Source: Roridomyces roridus (lineage: Eukaryota > Basidiomycota > Agaricomycetes > Agaricales > Mycenaceae). From it: 64,000 nt of DNA. Shown here piece by piece: positions 45,003 through 56,317 of this stretch. The notes beneath the pieces are model-generated. The model searched no databases. It worked only from the letters and a program-made list of their open reading frames with translations, and was not told the DNA's origin. Numbering within the stretch: position 1 is the stretch's first letter; every line of letters starts with the position of its first letter. The stretch lies in contig JARKIF010000022.1 in assembly GCA_029378245.1 (NCBI GenBank), forward strand, positions 186,001 to 250,000. Reading direction: 5' to 3'. Made by a program: the position numbers and the translations under genes.

Positions 45003-46183
45003 ATGACCTCTCCCGTACCCTCGGATATTGGACGATTGTATGCCCCTGCTGTCTCGGCGAATTCATCTTTGATCCAATCTGCGCTTTAGAACGACTCCGA
45101 GGGTGAGTTCACCATTTTATCAGAAGCCGTACGATGGACGTTTTGCAGCTCTTGGGGATGTTCATTAACTCTGGCCTGATGGGGTCCTTAATCATTCAAG
45201 TCTGTGAGTATCATCGGGTGCAGTGGGTTGCCAAACTTCACTCAATTCTCAAAACATCAGACTATTACTTCTGCACATTCCCCAACGACCGAAGTATCGC
45301 CAAGGCCACTGTATACGCTGTATTCTGTCTGGAGCTGGTCCAGACAGGACTCATGGCTTATTCTGCGTCCGTCTTCGCCTCGATGCAGTTCCCTCGCTGA
45401 TCTATTTTGTAACAGGTACTGCGACTTCGGACTCGGGGACGGCAATCTGGTCATGTACCGCAAGGACCTCCAGTCGTGGATGACCCCCACCATTTTACTC
45501 ATCACTGGGCTCATCATTGCCATCGTTCAGATATTCTATGCTTTTCGGCTTTATTCTTTTTCAGGTTCCAGGATCGCCTGTGGAACCATCACTTGGGTGC
45601 CAGCTACTTTCCAAGTTTCTGCCGTTCTCCAGCTGATTGGTCCCAGCTGGCTTTTCTACAATTTGCCGCCGCTGCGGCGGAAGGTATCATACTCACACGA
45701 ACTGGCCATGGAGACCGTCCCGCCTACTCGCCAGTTGCACTCCTTGTAAGACCATTCACTCCCATTTGTATTACGTAGTTTTACCTTGAAACAGCTGTGG
45801 CTGGTGGGAAGCGCTAGTTGTGATGTCTCGATTGCAGGAGCCATGACCTTCTACGCAAGTCGTGCACTTGCTCATCTCACAATTTCAACTGAGCATACCT
45901 CTAGCTCCGCCGAACAACCCTCGTGTCCAAGCAGATGAACAACAAATTATCAGCCATTGTCCGCGCAACCATCGGCACTGGGACGCTGACAGGCGAGTGC
46001 CTCGGTCGATCCCCTCTGATATTCCCGGGTCCCCCGCTCACGCCTGCAGAAGCTGTGTTAGTTGTCTCGGAGATATTCTTTATTTTCGCATTCCCGACGC
46101 GTATGTATTTCGATACCGGCGCTTGGGCCCTGTGCAAGTTGTACTCCAACAGCCTGCTGGTACGATGCAAGCCAAGGGTTTGA
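45003..46183 (+). CDS. DUF6534 family membrane protein
   Basis: The pattern of exons gives the seven-helix-type integral membrane protein typical of agaricomycetes. The segments are MTSPVPSDIGRLYAPA; LLGMFINSGLMGSLIIQV; YYYFCTFPNDRSIAKATVYA then VFCLELVQTGLMAYSA; YCDFGLGDGNLVMYRKDLQS then WMTPTILLITGLIIAIVQIF; LWLVGSASCDVSIAGAMTFY; LRRTTLVSKQMNNKLSAIVR then ATIGTGTLT; EAVLVVSEIFFIFAFP ... KLYSNSLLV. Likely introns end at 45146, 45258 and 45415, followed by one from about 45681 to 45794. Two more have GC donors: GCAAGT at about 45860-45910 and GCGAGT at 45991-46047. The first join is uncertain, because the first frame reaches a TAG at 45087 unless a weak GTCTCG donor near 45048 is used. Function of the family is unknown. 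Confidence 0.75.
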
Positions 46184-46465
46184 AGCGGCGATCTAACAGA
46201 ATTCACGGCCAGGTATTATTAAATGGCCGGGCTGTTGTTGTCGGGGGACGTGATCACCAAGCGAGCACGCAGGGAACCACAGAGATTGAAGTTGATTCAA
46301 CTGTGAATTCGAGTACCGCGTGTAATAGGACGCCGATGAGAAGTCGGTGTGATGGGGCATGCCGTGGATGATGCCGTGCTGTCGCCGTTTTGATCCGGAT
46401 GACCCTGACTTGATGTTTGACTCGCGTGACTTGCCGTTTCCACATCCACGATGATCCACCACTCA
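46184..46465. other. Short 3' flank
   Basis: The interval lies between the DUF6534 gene and the CACTA-like element. Nothing was recognised. Confidence 0.4.
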
Positions 46466-47548
46466 CACCGGGGGCGAAGTCCGACGCATGTCGTTTTGAC
46501 ATGCCTCGTTCGCATGTCTCGACGCATGTTCCAACGCATGTGCCTCAAAGTACAAGGGCAGTCACATAGCAAACACCAGGACGGCCGCAGTGATCCGGAA
46601 TTTCTAATCAGGATGATTTGCGATCAACCATTGATCAAAGTTCGAATTTTCAAAGTCCAAGGCATTGGCTGGTCAAAGGTACAAGAACTTGTCAAAGGGT
46701 AGAAATTCCGGTCAACAACCCCGTCGAAATTCGGCATGCCACTTCGCAGTCTTCCCGGCTCCGTTGCAAATCCTCATTGATGACTTGTTGATGACACCTC
46801 CCTGGACTTTGCGGCTGCTGGGAACCTTTCAAAGCCGGGCATCTCAAGCTGCAACAGCTGAGAGTCTGCACACACTCGTTCCTCGGAACAATGATTATTC
46901 ATTCAGGAAAAGTCGCCTGGACTCAACGTTCAACCTTGACACCTATCTTCAACCAGAAACCTACAGTTTCACTCAATTCTTGGGGTTAGATTCAGCAATA
47001 CCATCAAGATACCATCAAAAACAATGTCGACGCAGGACCCCCGACGACCCACTTAGAGGCCTGGTACCGGGACCCCTCATTTTTACCCGCACTCTTTTGC
47101 GATCAATTGTCGATTTTGACGGCATCAATGGCCGATTTTTGCCATCAAACTGCATTTTTGAGCGTTTCGCACCAGTCCGGATCTGCTGCCAAAAAATGGG
47201 CCTGATTGGAGCACTTTTTCGGAAATGCCGACAAAAATGGGCCGGTTTTTACCCGTTTTTGATTTCCCACACAGCCATTTTTTTGACAGTTTTGCACCAG
47301 GCCTCTCGCCAAAAGGTGCCATTTTTACCCGCACAGGGCCCAGGTCTCTTGGGGGGTCCTCGGGGGTCCTGTCGACGCATGTCGACGGCCCGCTGATGGC
47401 ACCAACTAGCCACTCGTCACATTCATCGTTGATTCATGCTGAACAAACTGGGAACAAGGGATTGCCCGGGAGATTTCGAAAAGGACATGCGTCGAGACAT
47501 GCGAACGAGGCATGTTAAAACCACATGCGTCGGACTTTGCCCCCGGTG
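46466..47548. mobile_element. CACTA-like non-autonomous element, 1.08 kb
   Basis: The ends begin CACCGGGGGC and form inverted repeats of about 70 bp that share AAGTCCGACGCATGT and CGTTCGCATGTCTCGACGCAT. The flanks are a 3 bp duplication, TCA (46463-46465 and 47549-47551). A terminus starting CAC, 3 bp duplication and subterminal GACGCATG repeats are traits of the CACTA/EnSpm group. No transposase is present. A smaller inverted-repeat element is nested inside at 47026-47376. Confidence 0.75.
47026..47376. mobile_element. Nested inverted-repeat element, 351 bp
   Basis: Within the CACTA-like element the ends GTCGACGCAGGACCCCCGA (47026) and, reversed, GTCGACAGGACCCCCGAGGA (ending 47376) form imperfect inverted repeats. 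CATTTTTACCCGCAC occurs near both ends in direct orientation. The inner part is T-rich with repeated CCATTTTT. No coding capacity. Confidence 0.55.
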
Positions 47549-48287
47549 TCAGATTGAAGCGGGCGGCCGAATGCAGACGAGGAGGGGTCAATTGTCCTGT
47601 CCGTGATGTGGACAGCAACATAGCCGATGGGTGGCCAGCTATTGTATGACCTGGGTCCTGAGTCTTTCTATCTTCCGTTGTCTCTCACCCGAGAAATCTC
47701 GCGAGCCGAGAAAAATGATCGATACAGATTCAACCTTGTTCATCGTCCGGAGTCCATCGCATCGCAGCCCGAACCCGGATTCACAACCTCATGACCAGCA
47801 ATGCACATCATAACCACATTGCCGAAGGTCGGGACCTGCGGGCCGCCACCAGCCTCGCATCATGATCAGATGTGTGATCGAAACGACTGTCACACCTGGC
47901 AATCACCGAACTCTCTTGCTTCTCACCACCATCTCGCTTCGTGGATGGCCTTGCTCCTGTTTGACCGCTGCTGAGAATCCGGGATGTGACTCTTCCTCTT
48001 TGAACCACAGCCCCTGTCTTGCCGAATTCAAGACATCCCTCCGATCTCCCGACTGCTGGCCACTCAGTCGAGAAGACTGAACGTTCAACGGGACTATTCA
48101 TCCTGTTCTTCATTGTCTTGAAATTCAACAGGATCATCACCAGTCCTCTCCACGCCCAAACCTGGGAATCATCCAAGCGACAGTGGAAACAATGGCCCAT
48201 GCCACACCTGCGATCACAAGATCATTTCGTCAAAGGACAATGGGATCGACTGGGTTTTGAGGCCGCGCTTTGATTTCAGGCGTGGCT
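47549..48287. other. Intergenic
   Basis: Nothing was recognised besides the promoter of the next gene. Confidence 0.35.
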
Positions 48288-48295
48288 TATAAAAG
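48288..48295 (+). promoter_or_regulatory. TATA box of MIF4G-like gene
   Basis: TATAAAAG lies 45 bp upstream of the ATG at 48333 and 57 bp upstream of the alternative ATG at 48345. Confidence 0.65.
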
Positions 48296-48332
48296 GCGGT
48301 CCGACTCGCTCATCTCTCATTCCCCACCCTCC

Positions 48333-49273
48333 ATGCCTTCCGCGATGTTTCCTCCCACCCCAGAACTCCCTGGCTCGAGCTCGGTCCCGCCGAGTGCACC
48401 GTCAAGCCGCCCTGGATCTGTCGCCTCCATATCCTCCTTCTCCATATCCTCGATTTCTTCCTCCACCTCCGTGCCACCCTCCACCACCGTCAGCCCAGCT
48501 CCGGCGAGCTGGGATCCCGACGCCGCATACGAAACCTACCGTGCTAAGGTCCAGTCTGCAACATGCGCTCGGGACTTTCACGAGATTATGGACTCGTTGA
48601 TTGAAACCGGCGCTCACAACTATTACGACTCGCTGGCAATTGCCACCCTGGTCACCCGAGTCGAGGCGCTCATCGAGGCGCACATTCCAGGCGGTGGCGG
48701 CGGGCAGGCCTACCGTGCGGACCTGCGCTACCGGGCGTTCGCGGCATTCCAGGCTCATTGGACGGGAGACGTTCGTTTGCTCTCTCTCTATCTCATCATG
48801 TGTACTCATTCTTTGCAGGAAACGGCCCCTTGGACCTCCGAGCCACCATTGTCCCCTCGGTACCTCTCCACTTCGCGTGGTGCCAACCTGGCTGCGTTCA
48901 TCGGCTCTCTCTTCAGTGTAGGCGTCCTCACAGGCTCGGACGTCCACTACTGCCTCGATACGCTTGTCGACATCCGCGACCATCCCATGTATACCTCCAG
49001 CCCACACGTTTCCCAATTTATTCCTCGCGGCATATTGGGCGCTGTTGGACCACGCGGGGCCGGCGCTCTGCCAGGGGAAGAGTCGCAAGCAGACGGTGGC
49101 GATTATTGATTGGTTCAGGGATGAGCGCGTCGATGCCGTTAGGCATCTTGGGGTCGACAAGTTACCGGAGGATCATTGGGTTGCGGTGAGGATTCATTCA
49201 TTCTTTCGTACGCCGATCTGACTTGGGCTCGTAGCGTTTTCTCAAGCTAGTCGCCGACTGGGAGGCGATCTAG
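48333..49273 (+). pseudogene. Alpha-helical MIF4G-like protein with a frame break
   Basis: The start MPSAMFPPTPELPG follows a TATA box. A Ser/Pro-rich N-terminus leads to a helical region (SWDPDAAYETYRAKVQSATC, RDFHEIMDSLIETGAHNYYD, LAIATLVTRVEALIEAHI). A 48 nt stop-free GTTCGT-GCAG stretch (48769-48819) may be an intron. The stretch ANLAAFIGSLFSVGVLTGSD then VHYCLDTLV resembles MIF4G-type helical repeats of translation and RNA-processing factors. The continuation AAYWALLDHAGPALCQG then KQTVAIIDWFRDERVDAVRH lies in another frame, and the two meet between 48985 and 49030 with no usable intron, so one base seems lost. A final intron (49186-49234) joins DHWVA to RFLKLVADWEAI, stop at 49271-49273. 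Exact function is unknown. Confidence 0.55.
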
Positions 49274-50727
49274 CTGGCTTGCTCTCCTACTTCACTCATC
49301 TTCACCCTTAATCTATATGATGTTATGTCCTCATGAATTGACTCCATGGTCGTCCTGATCTGTTGCCGCTTGTCATGCCAGTGTGAATTGCGCACCAGAC
49401 ATTCATTCAAGTCGGTGGGGGTGTTCGGAAATCAATTTTTGCATAGGTTCAATTTGATCGGGAATTGTGTGCGGAAACTGACGCACACCGCCGAAAGTCG
49501 ACGGCGGAACCGGGAAGACATTGCCAACTTGAGTGGTCGGAAGATTGGCCCGGAGAGCGGCGGGAACTTTTGTCTTGGAGACAGCGTCTATTCCGAACAC
49601 GGACGATAACGGAGGAGCGGCGATCAACAAAGTCCCCGGCATTGTACGGCTTGTTGATTTTTACCGCCCAATCCACAAGTCACTTTTGGCGGGAAGTGGG
49701 CTGCAGGAATGCTATCTGTGTTCCTGCAGATGGATTCAGAATGAATCCCAGGAGGGCGGTTTCCAACCAGAGGGCGCATATGCCGCCGCAATACTGAATC
49801 ACAAATCAGGCAATGCCGATCCATCATCAACGGATAGGAAATCCAGTGCCATGGCCATTCTGCCGCGATTCAAACCATGCTGAGCATCCTCGGCGGCCGT
49901 AGCTGCGCGCCCAGAGAGCCTCCTTCGCAATGCCCGCCGTTCAATGTACATATATTCGGTCACGGCTGTGGAGTTCACACCGGCGGTGTCTTAAGCCTTA
50001 CGCCACAAATTCGCCCGTCGTATCCACCGGCGCGAACATCCGAGTGGCTGGGTTGGGTTGTCCCGATCAGTGTTGTGTCTCAGGCTCCTCGGACCGGGAT
50101 TTTCTTATTTCTGTGTGCGATATGAGACGCTCTAATGTCCCAAATCCAACGCTCTGCGTCAGTGGGGGGGGCATGCTCGGAAGCAGTCTGTGCCGGCCTT
50201 CTGCCGCACATGAAAACATATCTGATACCTACGGATTATGGTGTGGACTCTTCGCCGTAAGGGATACCCGCACCCTCGCAAATTTTGGATTTCCCTTCCG
50301 GCGTTAGATGTCTATATTCCGACCTGCCAATCATGCCTCGTTGAGGTCGGAATGAAACGAAAATCCAGACCTGCATTCATTTGCTTGAAAGTGGGATCCA
50401 CTCTTGCAGACCGGCGGCGGCGGTATCAAGGCGCGCGTTCAGAGTGTAGTATCCCTTTCTCGTATGAATTTCCAAGGGTCTTCGAAGAAGCAAAAACTCG
50501 AAGAACCCAAGTAGCAGCAGCGGTCGGGCGCCGGAATCGGTATGCAGGCCGCGTCTTGGAAGATCATGCCTGGGAAACACTTGGCCGAAGGTGTTTGTGC
50601 CGCTTATTGACGTGCCCTGTGTATTTCGGGTTTATGTGGATCTCCGATTGGCTCTCAATCTAAAAAAGTCTTCGACGAGCACATAAATGGAGCGCCGAAA
50701 ATCGAGTTCCTTCATCCTGCCAGCAAC
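49274..50727. other. Intergenic with a small hairpin
   Basis: A perfect 10 bp inverted repeat (ATTCCGACCT, 50316-50325, with 50344-50353) was seen. No gene was recognised. Confidence 0.4.
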
Positions 50728-51748
50728 ATGACTGCTCACAGTTTGCTGTTCAACACGATAATAAACAGCGAGCCAGCTGCACCTCGCACCGGTTCCCCAG
50801 GACTCTTTTCGTCGCGTCCATCCCCTCCGACGCTGCGGGCTGCAACCTACTGGGGCGAACCAGGTGCGCATTGCTTTCGTTCCTCGTCGCTTCCAAGACT
50901 CAAGTTGTACAGAGCACGCGCACGCATACTCACAATACAGAACTCCGTCGCTGCCTCCACTTACTCGTCCGTCAAGCTCCCACTCGGGATCGCTGAGCCC
51001 ACGCTTAGAGCTGAGCGGTCTGAGCTCCATGTATGAGTCGTCTCAGCCTACCTCGCCCAACCCCGTCCTCGACATGCCCTACGACGCGGAGTGGTCGTAT
51101 TCGTCTGCCGCCTACCAGGCGCGGACCAAACAGCCGAACGCGATTTGGACACAATCCCCGACGTCGGATCAATACCCGACGCAGTGGAACTCTATCCTCC
51201 ACGGCATGCCCGACCACAGTCCGGCATCATCCTACAGCTACTCCTCCTCCGCATCGACGTCGCCGTACCCATCTTCATCCCGAACTTCCTCTGCCTCTGC
51301 ATCACCTACATATTTCCTCAGTCCTCGCACGACGCCCCCACCCGGGATAGCCCCCGCCCACACAAGCACGCGTCCGAAGAAGGAGTGTTTCCACTGTCAT
51401 GTGACGAGCACTCCCCTCTGGCGGCGCGAACCCACGACACAGCGTCCGTTGTGCAACGCGTGCGGGCTTTACCTCCAACAGCGCAATCGGCTGCGCCCGC
51501 AGGAGCTCATCGACGCGGACAACGACGAGCCCTCGGAGGAGGATAGGATACCCGACTCGGAGTGGACAGGACCGATGTGCAGCCATTGTGGGACGAGGAA
51601 CACGAGCGTGTGGAGGAGGAGTAAGGAGGGTGCGCAGGTGTGTAATGCCTGTGGGGTTTATCAGAGGTTGAGGGGCAAAGAGAGGCCTCTTTCGTTAAAG
51701 AGGAATAAGATCAAGCCGAGGACGAAGCACTCGCGGACGGTAGATTAG
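50728..51748 (+). CDS. Two-finger GATA transcription factor (323 aa)
   Basis: Exon 1 is 50728-50863 and exon 2 is 50913-51748; the 49 nt intron uses GTGCGC and TGTACAG. The N-terminal 170 residues are Ser/Pro/Tyr rich and disordered (YSYSSSASTSPYPSSSRTSS). Two GATA fingers follow: CFHCHVTSTPLWRREPTTQR ... LCNACGLYLQQR (C-x2-C-x18-C-x2-C) and CSHCGTRNTSVWRRSKEGAQ ... VCNACGVYQRLRG (C-x2-C-x17-C-x2-C), ending in a basic tail (LKRNKIKPRTKHSR). It should bind GATA sites in the nucleus. Two closely spaced fingers are known in fungal iron and nitrogen regulators, but the second finger has unusual 17-residue spacing and the linker is short (about 25 residues), so the target pathway cannot be named. 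Confidence 0.88.
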
Positions 51749-54563
51749 AGCGATAGAGGTTTCCGGCTGGACGTTCAAGTTGTATTTGCCTTGTAGATTT
51801 TTTCTTGGTGTATCGTTTGTCTGTATGCATAGAACTTTATCTCTCAAATAATCCAATCCGAGTCGTTCGAATTCGAACAAGTTTGAATTCAAGCCAGCGG
51901 CGAACAACGCTTGTACTGGGTTGAGCGTCATCTGGCCCCAGGTATGGGCTGACAGAATGCCTAGAATAGCTGCTGTGCGTCCACGGTTGTAATTGAGCTT
52001 TCGGTGTACCTGTGACGCAAATGCAGGGAATTCCATGGGCCCACGGTGAGGAAGGTTCGTTGCCAGCTACGCGCTACGCCGGAGTACTCTAGATCTGCCT
52101 CCCCGTCGGTGAACTCGCGACCGCTTGCCCGAGTGGATTCCGCCCTTTATTGGACAAATCTTCCTCCGCTTCTCTCCGCAGGCGCCATTTGAGGTCCTGG
52201 AGGTGTTAATCGGGCAATGGTTGAGATGTTGAGTCCCTGGGTGATGCCGAAAGAAGATACCATCCTAAGTTTTGTATCAGCGCGACAAGAACTTCCACGG
52301 GTCCAAATTCCAATCAAATCCCCAAGCCAATAATACGCACAGCCAGAGGCAATCAATCATGGCAGGCTTGATACCTATCCTCGTCGACGGGTCAAAAATA
52401 CAGGCTTATCTCTACAAAAACAGGCATACTGACACGCACGCACGTGGTGGCAGAGTTTCAGTGGGCGTCACCCAGCCAAGAAGAGAGAGTAACCCTCCTG
52501 CTGGGCGCGACTGGACCCAGCGTGGTGGAAGTTACCGCCTCCGCCACCAAAAAGACCGGCAATTGCAATTGGGCTCCGGGTGGAATGCGCCCTTATTTCA
52601 CTTGGTTCTGGCTTATTCCTCGCAACAAATACAGCCGCGCAATGAAACTTTTGAGTCGAGTATGCCGGATGGCAATTCTGAAACCAACGAATGAGTTCCA
52701 GATCATCCCTTAGGCCGAATAAGAGACTGTAAGACCGAGCCAATTTCTCACTGTCGTTCCTGATGTAGAACGATCATCACGCCATCTGGAAAAGGAATAT
52801 TTCCGTTCTTCACCGAACATCATTGGGCGCTTGTCGTGAACCCGAGTGGGTGGGTCCTCATTGGTGGGTCAGTGCGCAGGCAGACCGACAGGGCATTCGG
52901 GATTCAACGTTCAACGACCGCGTGTGTCCTGATTCGTAGACGTCCATAGTACACCGGGCGAGGAAGGAGAGAAGTCTGGCTCTCTTCTCTTGAGTCTTCG
53001 ACATCCGACGTGTCGGTCGCTGTCAGATATCCGGCATTCGGAGAGAATGCCTAAGCCGGAGTCGGTGGATGCTGTGCAGACCGGGTCAACCTAGGCCCCA
53101 TATTACTCATTATATTGAGAGGTCTAGAACCTTTGACGCACCTGCGCGATGGGGGAGAATATTCGACGTCGGGGAATTTGCACGGAGGACGATGAAGAGC
53201 CCCACATCGACTTCCCCTGCGCTGGATGTTTTCTTCTCTACAGCAGGCGATGGTCGCCGTCGTTGGCCGATTTGGGAATCACAATGGACCACTGGGGCGG
53301 GCTTGCTACATCCCAAGAGCGAGGGGAAAATATTCAGGCCAGTATGCCAGTACGCGACTTTGAAGCACAGGAGTCATCCCCCATCCACGCCGATCACCTG
53401 CGGCTTTGCTGAATCACCCCGGCTCTCGCTTCGGTCGAACTTGATGAGCAAATCGAGTAAGAATATGCGGCCACTCACTGGAGAGAGATAGAGTAGGCCA
53501 GTATAGAAGTGTTGCAATTCACACCCGGAGACTTGACTCTAAGCTTGGGTCGATTACCAGTCGTAATCCATGCGTTTGGCGGCCTGGACCTGGACTTCGC
53601 GGGCCCGCTCCATGGACCATGCATGGCGTTCAGAGCGGCAATGAGATCAGTGTTCTGGGCGTCGACGCCGGCTGAATTTATCAACGACTTTTTAGAAGTT
53701 TGAAGCATAGCGTGAAGAGAGTAGGGAAGAGGGTGGCGGAGGGAGTGGTGTGCCACGAATCGAGTGTGTCTATAAGGAGATCTCTAGTCGGCGGATTGAG
53801 GCCTACGGTCTGCACTATCGAATATCAAGGAATGTATGGATGGAATGCCAGTTACTCACGTGGCCTACTTGTACGCCGGTCCGCCGAAGAGGAAAGTCGA
53901 GGAGGAAATTGAGCGCAAAGTGAGCGCGAGTCCGGATCGGCGAAGAGGCTGGTGAGCGACGCTGGGATGAGAGCTTGATGAGATCGATGAGAGGTCATCG
54001 CAAACTTTGCCATGAGTCAGAGACGCCGTGTTGTGCATGCGGACTTGACAGAGTATGTGGTTCAATACGATCTCGGAACTGGGATTGAAAGGACGACGTT
54101 TCAAGCGGAGAATATTATGGAGGAAATCCGAAAGGGCAGGCCGCAGCTTGCTTTGGCGCGATGATCAGCCTGATCGAGGTACGCAAATAGGGCGAGACTG
54201 CGCCGCGACAGGCCAGCGAGATTGCTTCAAAAGGCGCAAACACCATCGGGGTTCGATGTGGAAGAGAGAAAGACAAGGGAGGTTGGTGTCACATGACATT
54301 GTGATCCCTAATGATTCACGATCGATTGATCCGTCAGTGCTCAAACATGGCTAAGCACGGTCAGTACACTCGAGCGATAGAAAGGCCAAATCAATCGGAC
54401 TCGTGAACCTAGCACCCTCAAGTTTGCGAGTCTCCCCAAGTACCTGGTCTGCCGCGAAACACGACCCTGAGGCTGTGAGGTGTTTCCACGCAGACATCAA
54501 TTATTATAACGGGGACGGGGACTACATGTTGTACATATTTCATTGCAGAAGTTGAGTCGGGAC
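51749..54563. other. Gene-poor stretch, nothing secure
   Basis: Protein-like fragments at 52444-52713 (plus) and 53509-53703 (minus; SLINSAGVDAQNTDLIAALN then a frame change to MERAREVQVQAAKRMDYDW) lack starts and splice sites and may be decayed genes. No repeats with clear borders were seen. Confidence 0.3.
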
Positions 54564-55026
54564 TCAGCAGTTATTCGGGCCGCAAGCACCCTATGAAATC
54601 ATTCAGCCTCATCAATCAGCCGTCAATTCAACAAATCCACTCACCCCAACGAACCGGTAGCTCTGATCATTCGGATCAAGCACTTTACAGAAGCCTGTCG
54701 CAGTGAACGTGTTGCTGGAGCTCTGGCAGCTGCACGAGCCATCTTCGTGCGTGATGACGAAGCAGAATTGATTGTCTCCAGTGGTGCCGAGCCCCGTGTT
54801 GGGGATGAAGACGGAGCCGCGCCCGGCTTCGCCCAGGCAGCCTGGGTTCCGAATGTCGACGCCGATACCGCCGTTTTGGGTGCACCCGGCGTCGTCAAAG
54901 AAGTTTGCGCTGGACGGGGATTAGGCAGAGGTCAATGGTGAGGAGATGAACGTACAAAAAGTCTGCCTTGACGAAGCTGGCGGCGACGACGAGGGTAAGA
55001 AAAACGCGGGTGGTTGTAGTGAACAT
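54564..55026 (-). CDS. Small secreted cysteine-rich protein (120 aa)
   Basis: Exons 54956-55026, 54645-54909 and 54564-54590 join in frame, with introns of 46 nt (GTACGT ... GTCCAG) and 54 nt (GTGAGT ... CATAG). A signal peptide (MFTTTTRVFLTLVVAASFVK) is cut near ADFF. The mature part has eight Cys (AGCTQN, PGCLGE, QFCFV, GSCSCQS, GFCKV, and GACGPNNC at the end), so up to four disulfides. No enzyme motif. The last exon encodes only eight residues, GACGPNNC, and supplies two of the Cys. Function is unknown. Confidence 0.82.
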
Positions 55027-55080
55027 GGTTGTAGTGTTGAAGTCTGGTTTGGTTGTTGGTTTCTGGAGGAATTGGCCTTC

Positions 55081-55090
55081 TTTTATACTT
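55081..55090 (-). promoter_or_regulatory. TATA box of secreted protein gene
   Basis: The minus strand reads AAGTATAAAAGAAGG about 55 bp upstream of the ATG at 55026. Confidence 0.65.
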
Positions 55091-55645
55091 TGAATCTTGA
55101 GCGCTTGCACTGCAGCCATCGAGTTTCAGTTCTCCACCTCACTCCAGTTTGTCACGCACTGCAAGAGAACAAGCGCCCAGTTGAATGGACAACAGATATG
55201 ATGTCTCGCCGTCCTGTGCGGCCGTTGTATGGTGGAGAATATTTTATTCAGCGCAGTGGAATCTTATTGAACCTGCTGTGGGGCCGATATTCATCATCAA
55301 ATCTGTCGTCAACCACACCGCCGCTCCGTGGAGAGAGAGGCAATCATTGTGTTCCGGGCATTCCGAGCTGTCCAACGACATTCCGGCAGAAAGAAATAGG
55401 TACCAAGATCCGCGCAATCCAATGCAGGAGCTCCTCTGGGATGTATCACTATCACATCATAAGCAGCCAAGTGGCTAAGTACATTGAATGCCGTGATTAT
55501 GCCGCTCCGCGAGAAACTTGGCGATAAAGGCCGCCAACATCAAAGCCTTTCTCTTTCGGCTATACGAAAATGAGTTGGCTCTAAACCTCCACTCAACCGA
55601 GTCACCACCGCCCCGAACATACGTAGCCACCTCGTCGCCACGGTT
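55091..55645. other. Intergenic
   Basis: Nothing was recognised. Confidence 0.35.
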
Positions 55646-56317
55646 CTAGACGAAGATCCGAATCAGCTTGATAACTCAAGAGATAAAGTCCAATAACGGC
55701 ACGCACCTCAGCTGACGACGGGAAATCCTGCAAGACGGGGTCATAGTACAGTGTCTCGGGGCCGGCGTCGGAGTTAGAAGGCGTATGAGCGGGAGCTGTG
55801 AACCGCATAGCCCATGTCTTGGGTGGCTCGCGCAGCTGCACCCTTCCCTCCGCAAGCGCGATAAACTCAAAGTCGTTGCCAAAGATGCAGAGCTCCATCG
55901 GCGCTTGTTCAAAGTTGATTCGCAGATCCCCGTGTGTGAGCCTCCATCCCGATTCTCGGCGTGTGATGACCACCGTGCGCGCGAATTTGCATGACAAGTA
56001 GGTCAGTGGAGTGCCCATGTAGAGTTGAGATGTATTGAAATTGAATTGAACCGCTTTTGTATCGCGGACCTTAATGAGGAGGATAATTCTGTTGAAACAT
56101 CGTGCAGCGCGTCCACGAGATCAGTTGACGGAATGATTGTTCTCTCCGCACAGAAGCCGCGTGCTGAGACGCCCAGGGCCAGGATCGCTATGAATTTCTC
56201 GACTGCAGCTCGCGAAGAGGTGGGGGGGTGATAAAAGGCCGTTGCTTCTTGAGATATGTAATTTGGTACGAGAAGAACGGGGCGGACCAAGTCGTTGAGC
56301 CCGAGTTGCACGGACAA
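55646..56317 (-). CDS. Unrecognised protein, partial model
   Basis: Two exons are secure. One is 55707-56018, with a frame reading MGTPLTYLSCKFARTVVITR ... MELCIFGNDFEFIALAEGRV ... TWAMRFTAPAHTPSNSDAGP. The last is 55646-55666 (LIRIFV then stop), after a 40 nt GTGCGT intron. An upstream exon-like stretch at about 56085-56240 (AVEKFIAILALGVSARGFCA then ERTIIPSTDLVDALHDVSTE) suggests a longer protein, perhaps joined through a GTCCGC donor near 56070, but this could not be proved. No family was recognised. Confidence 0.45.
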
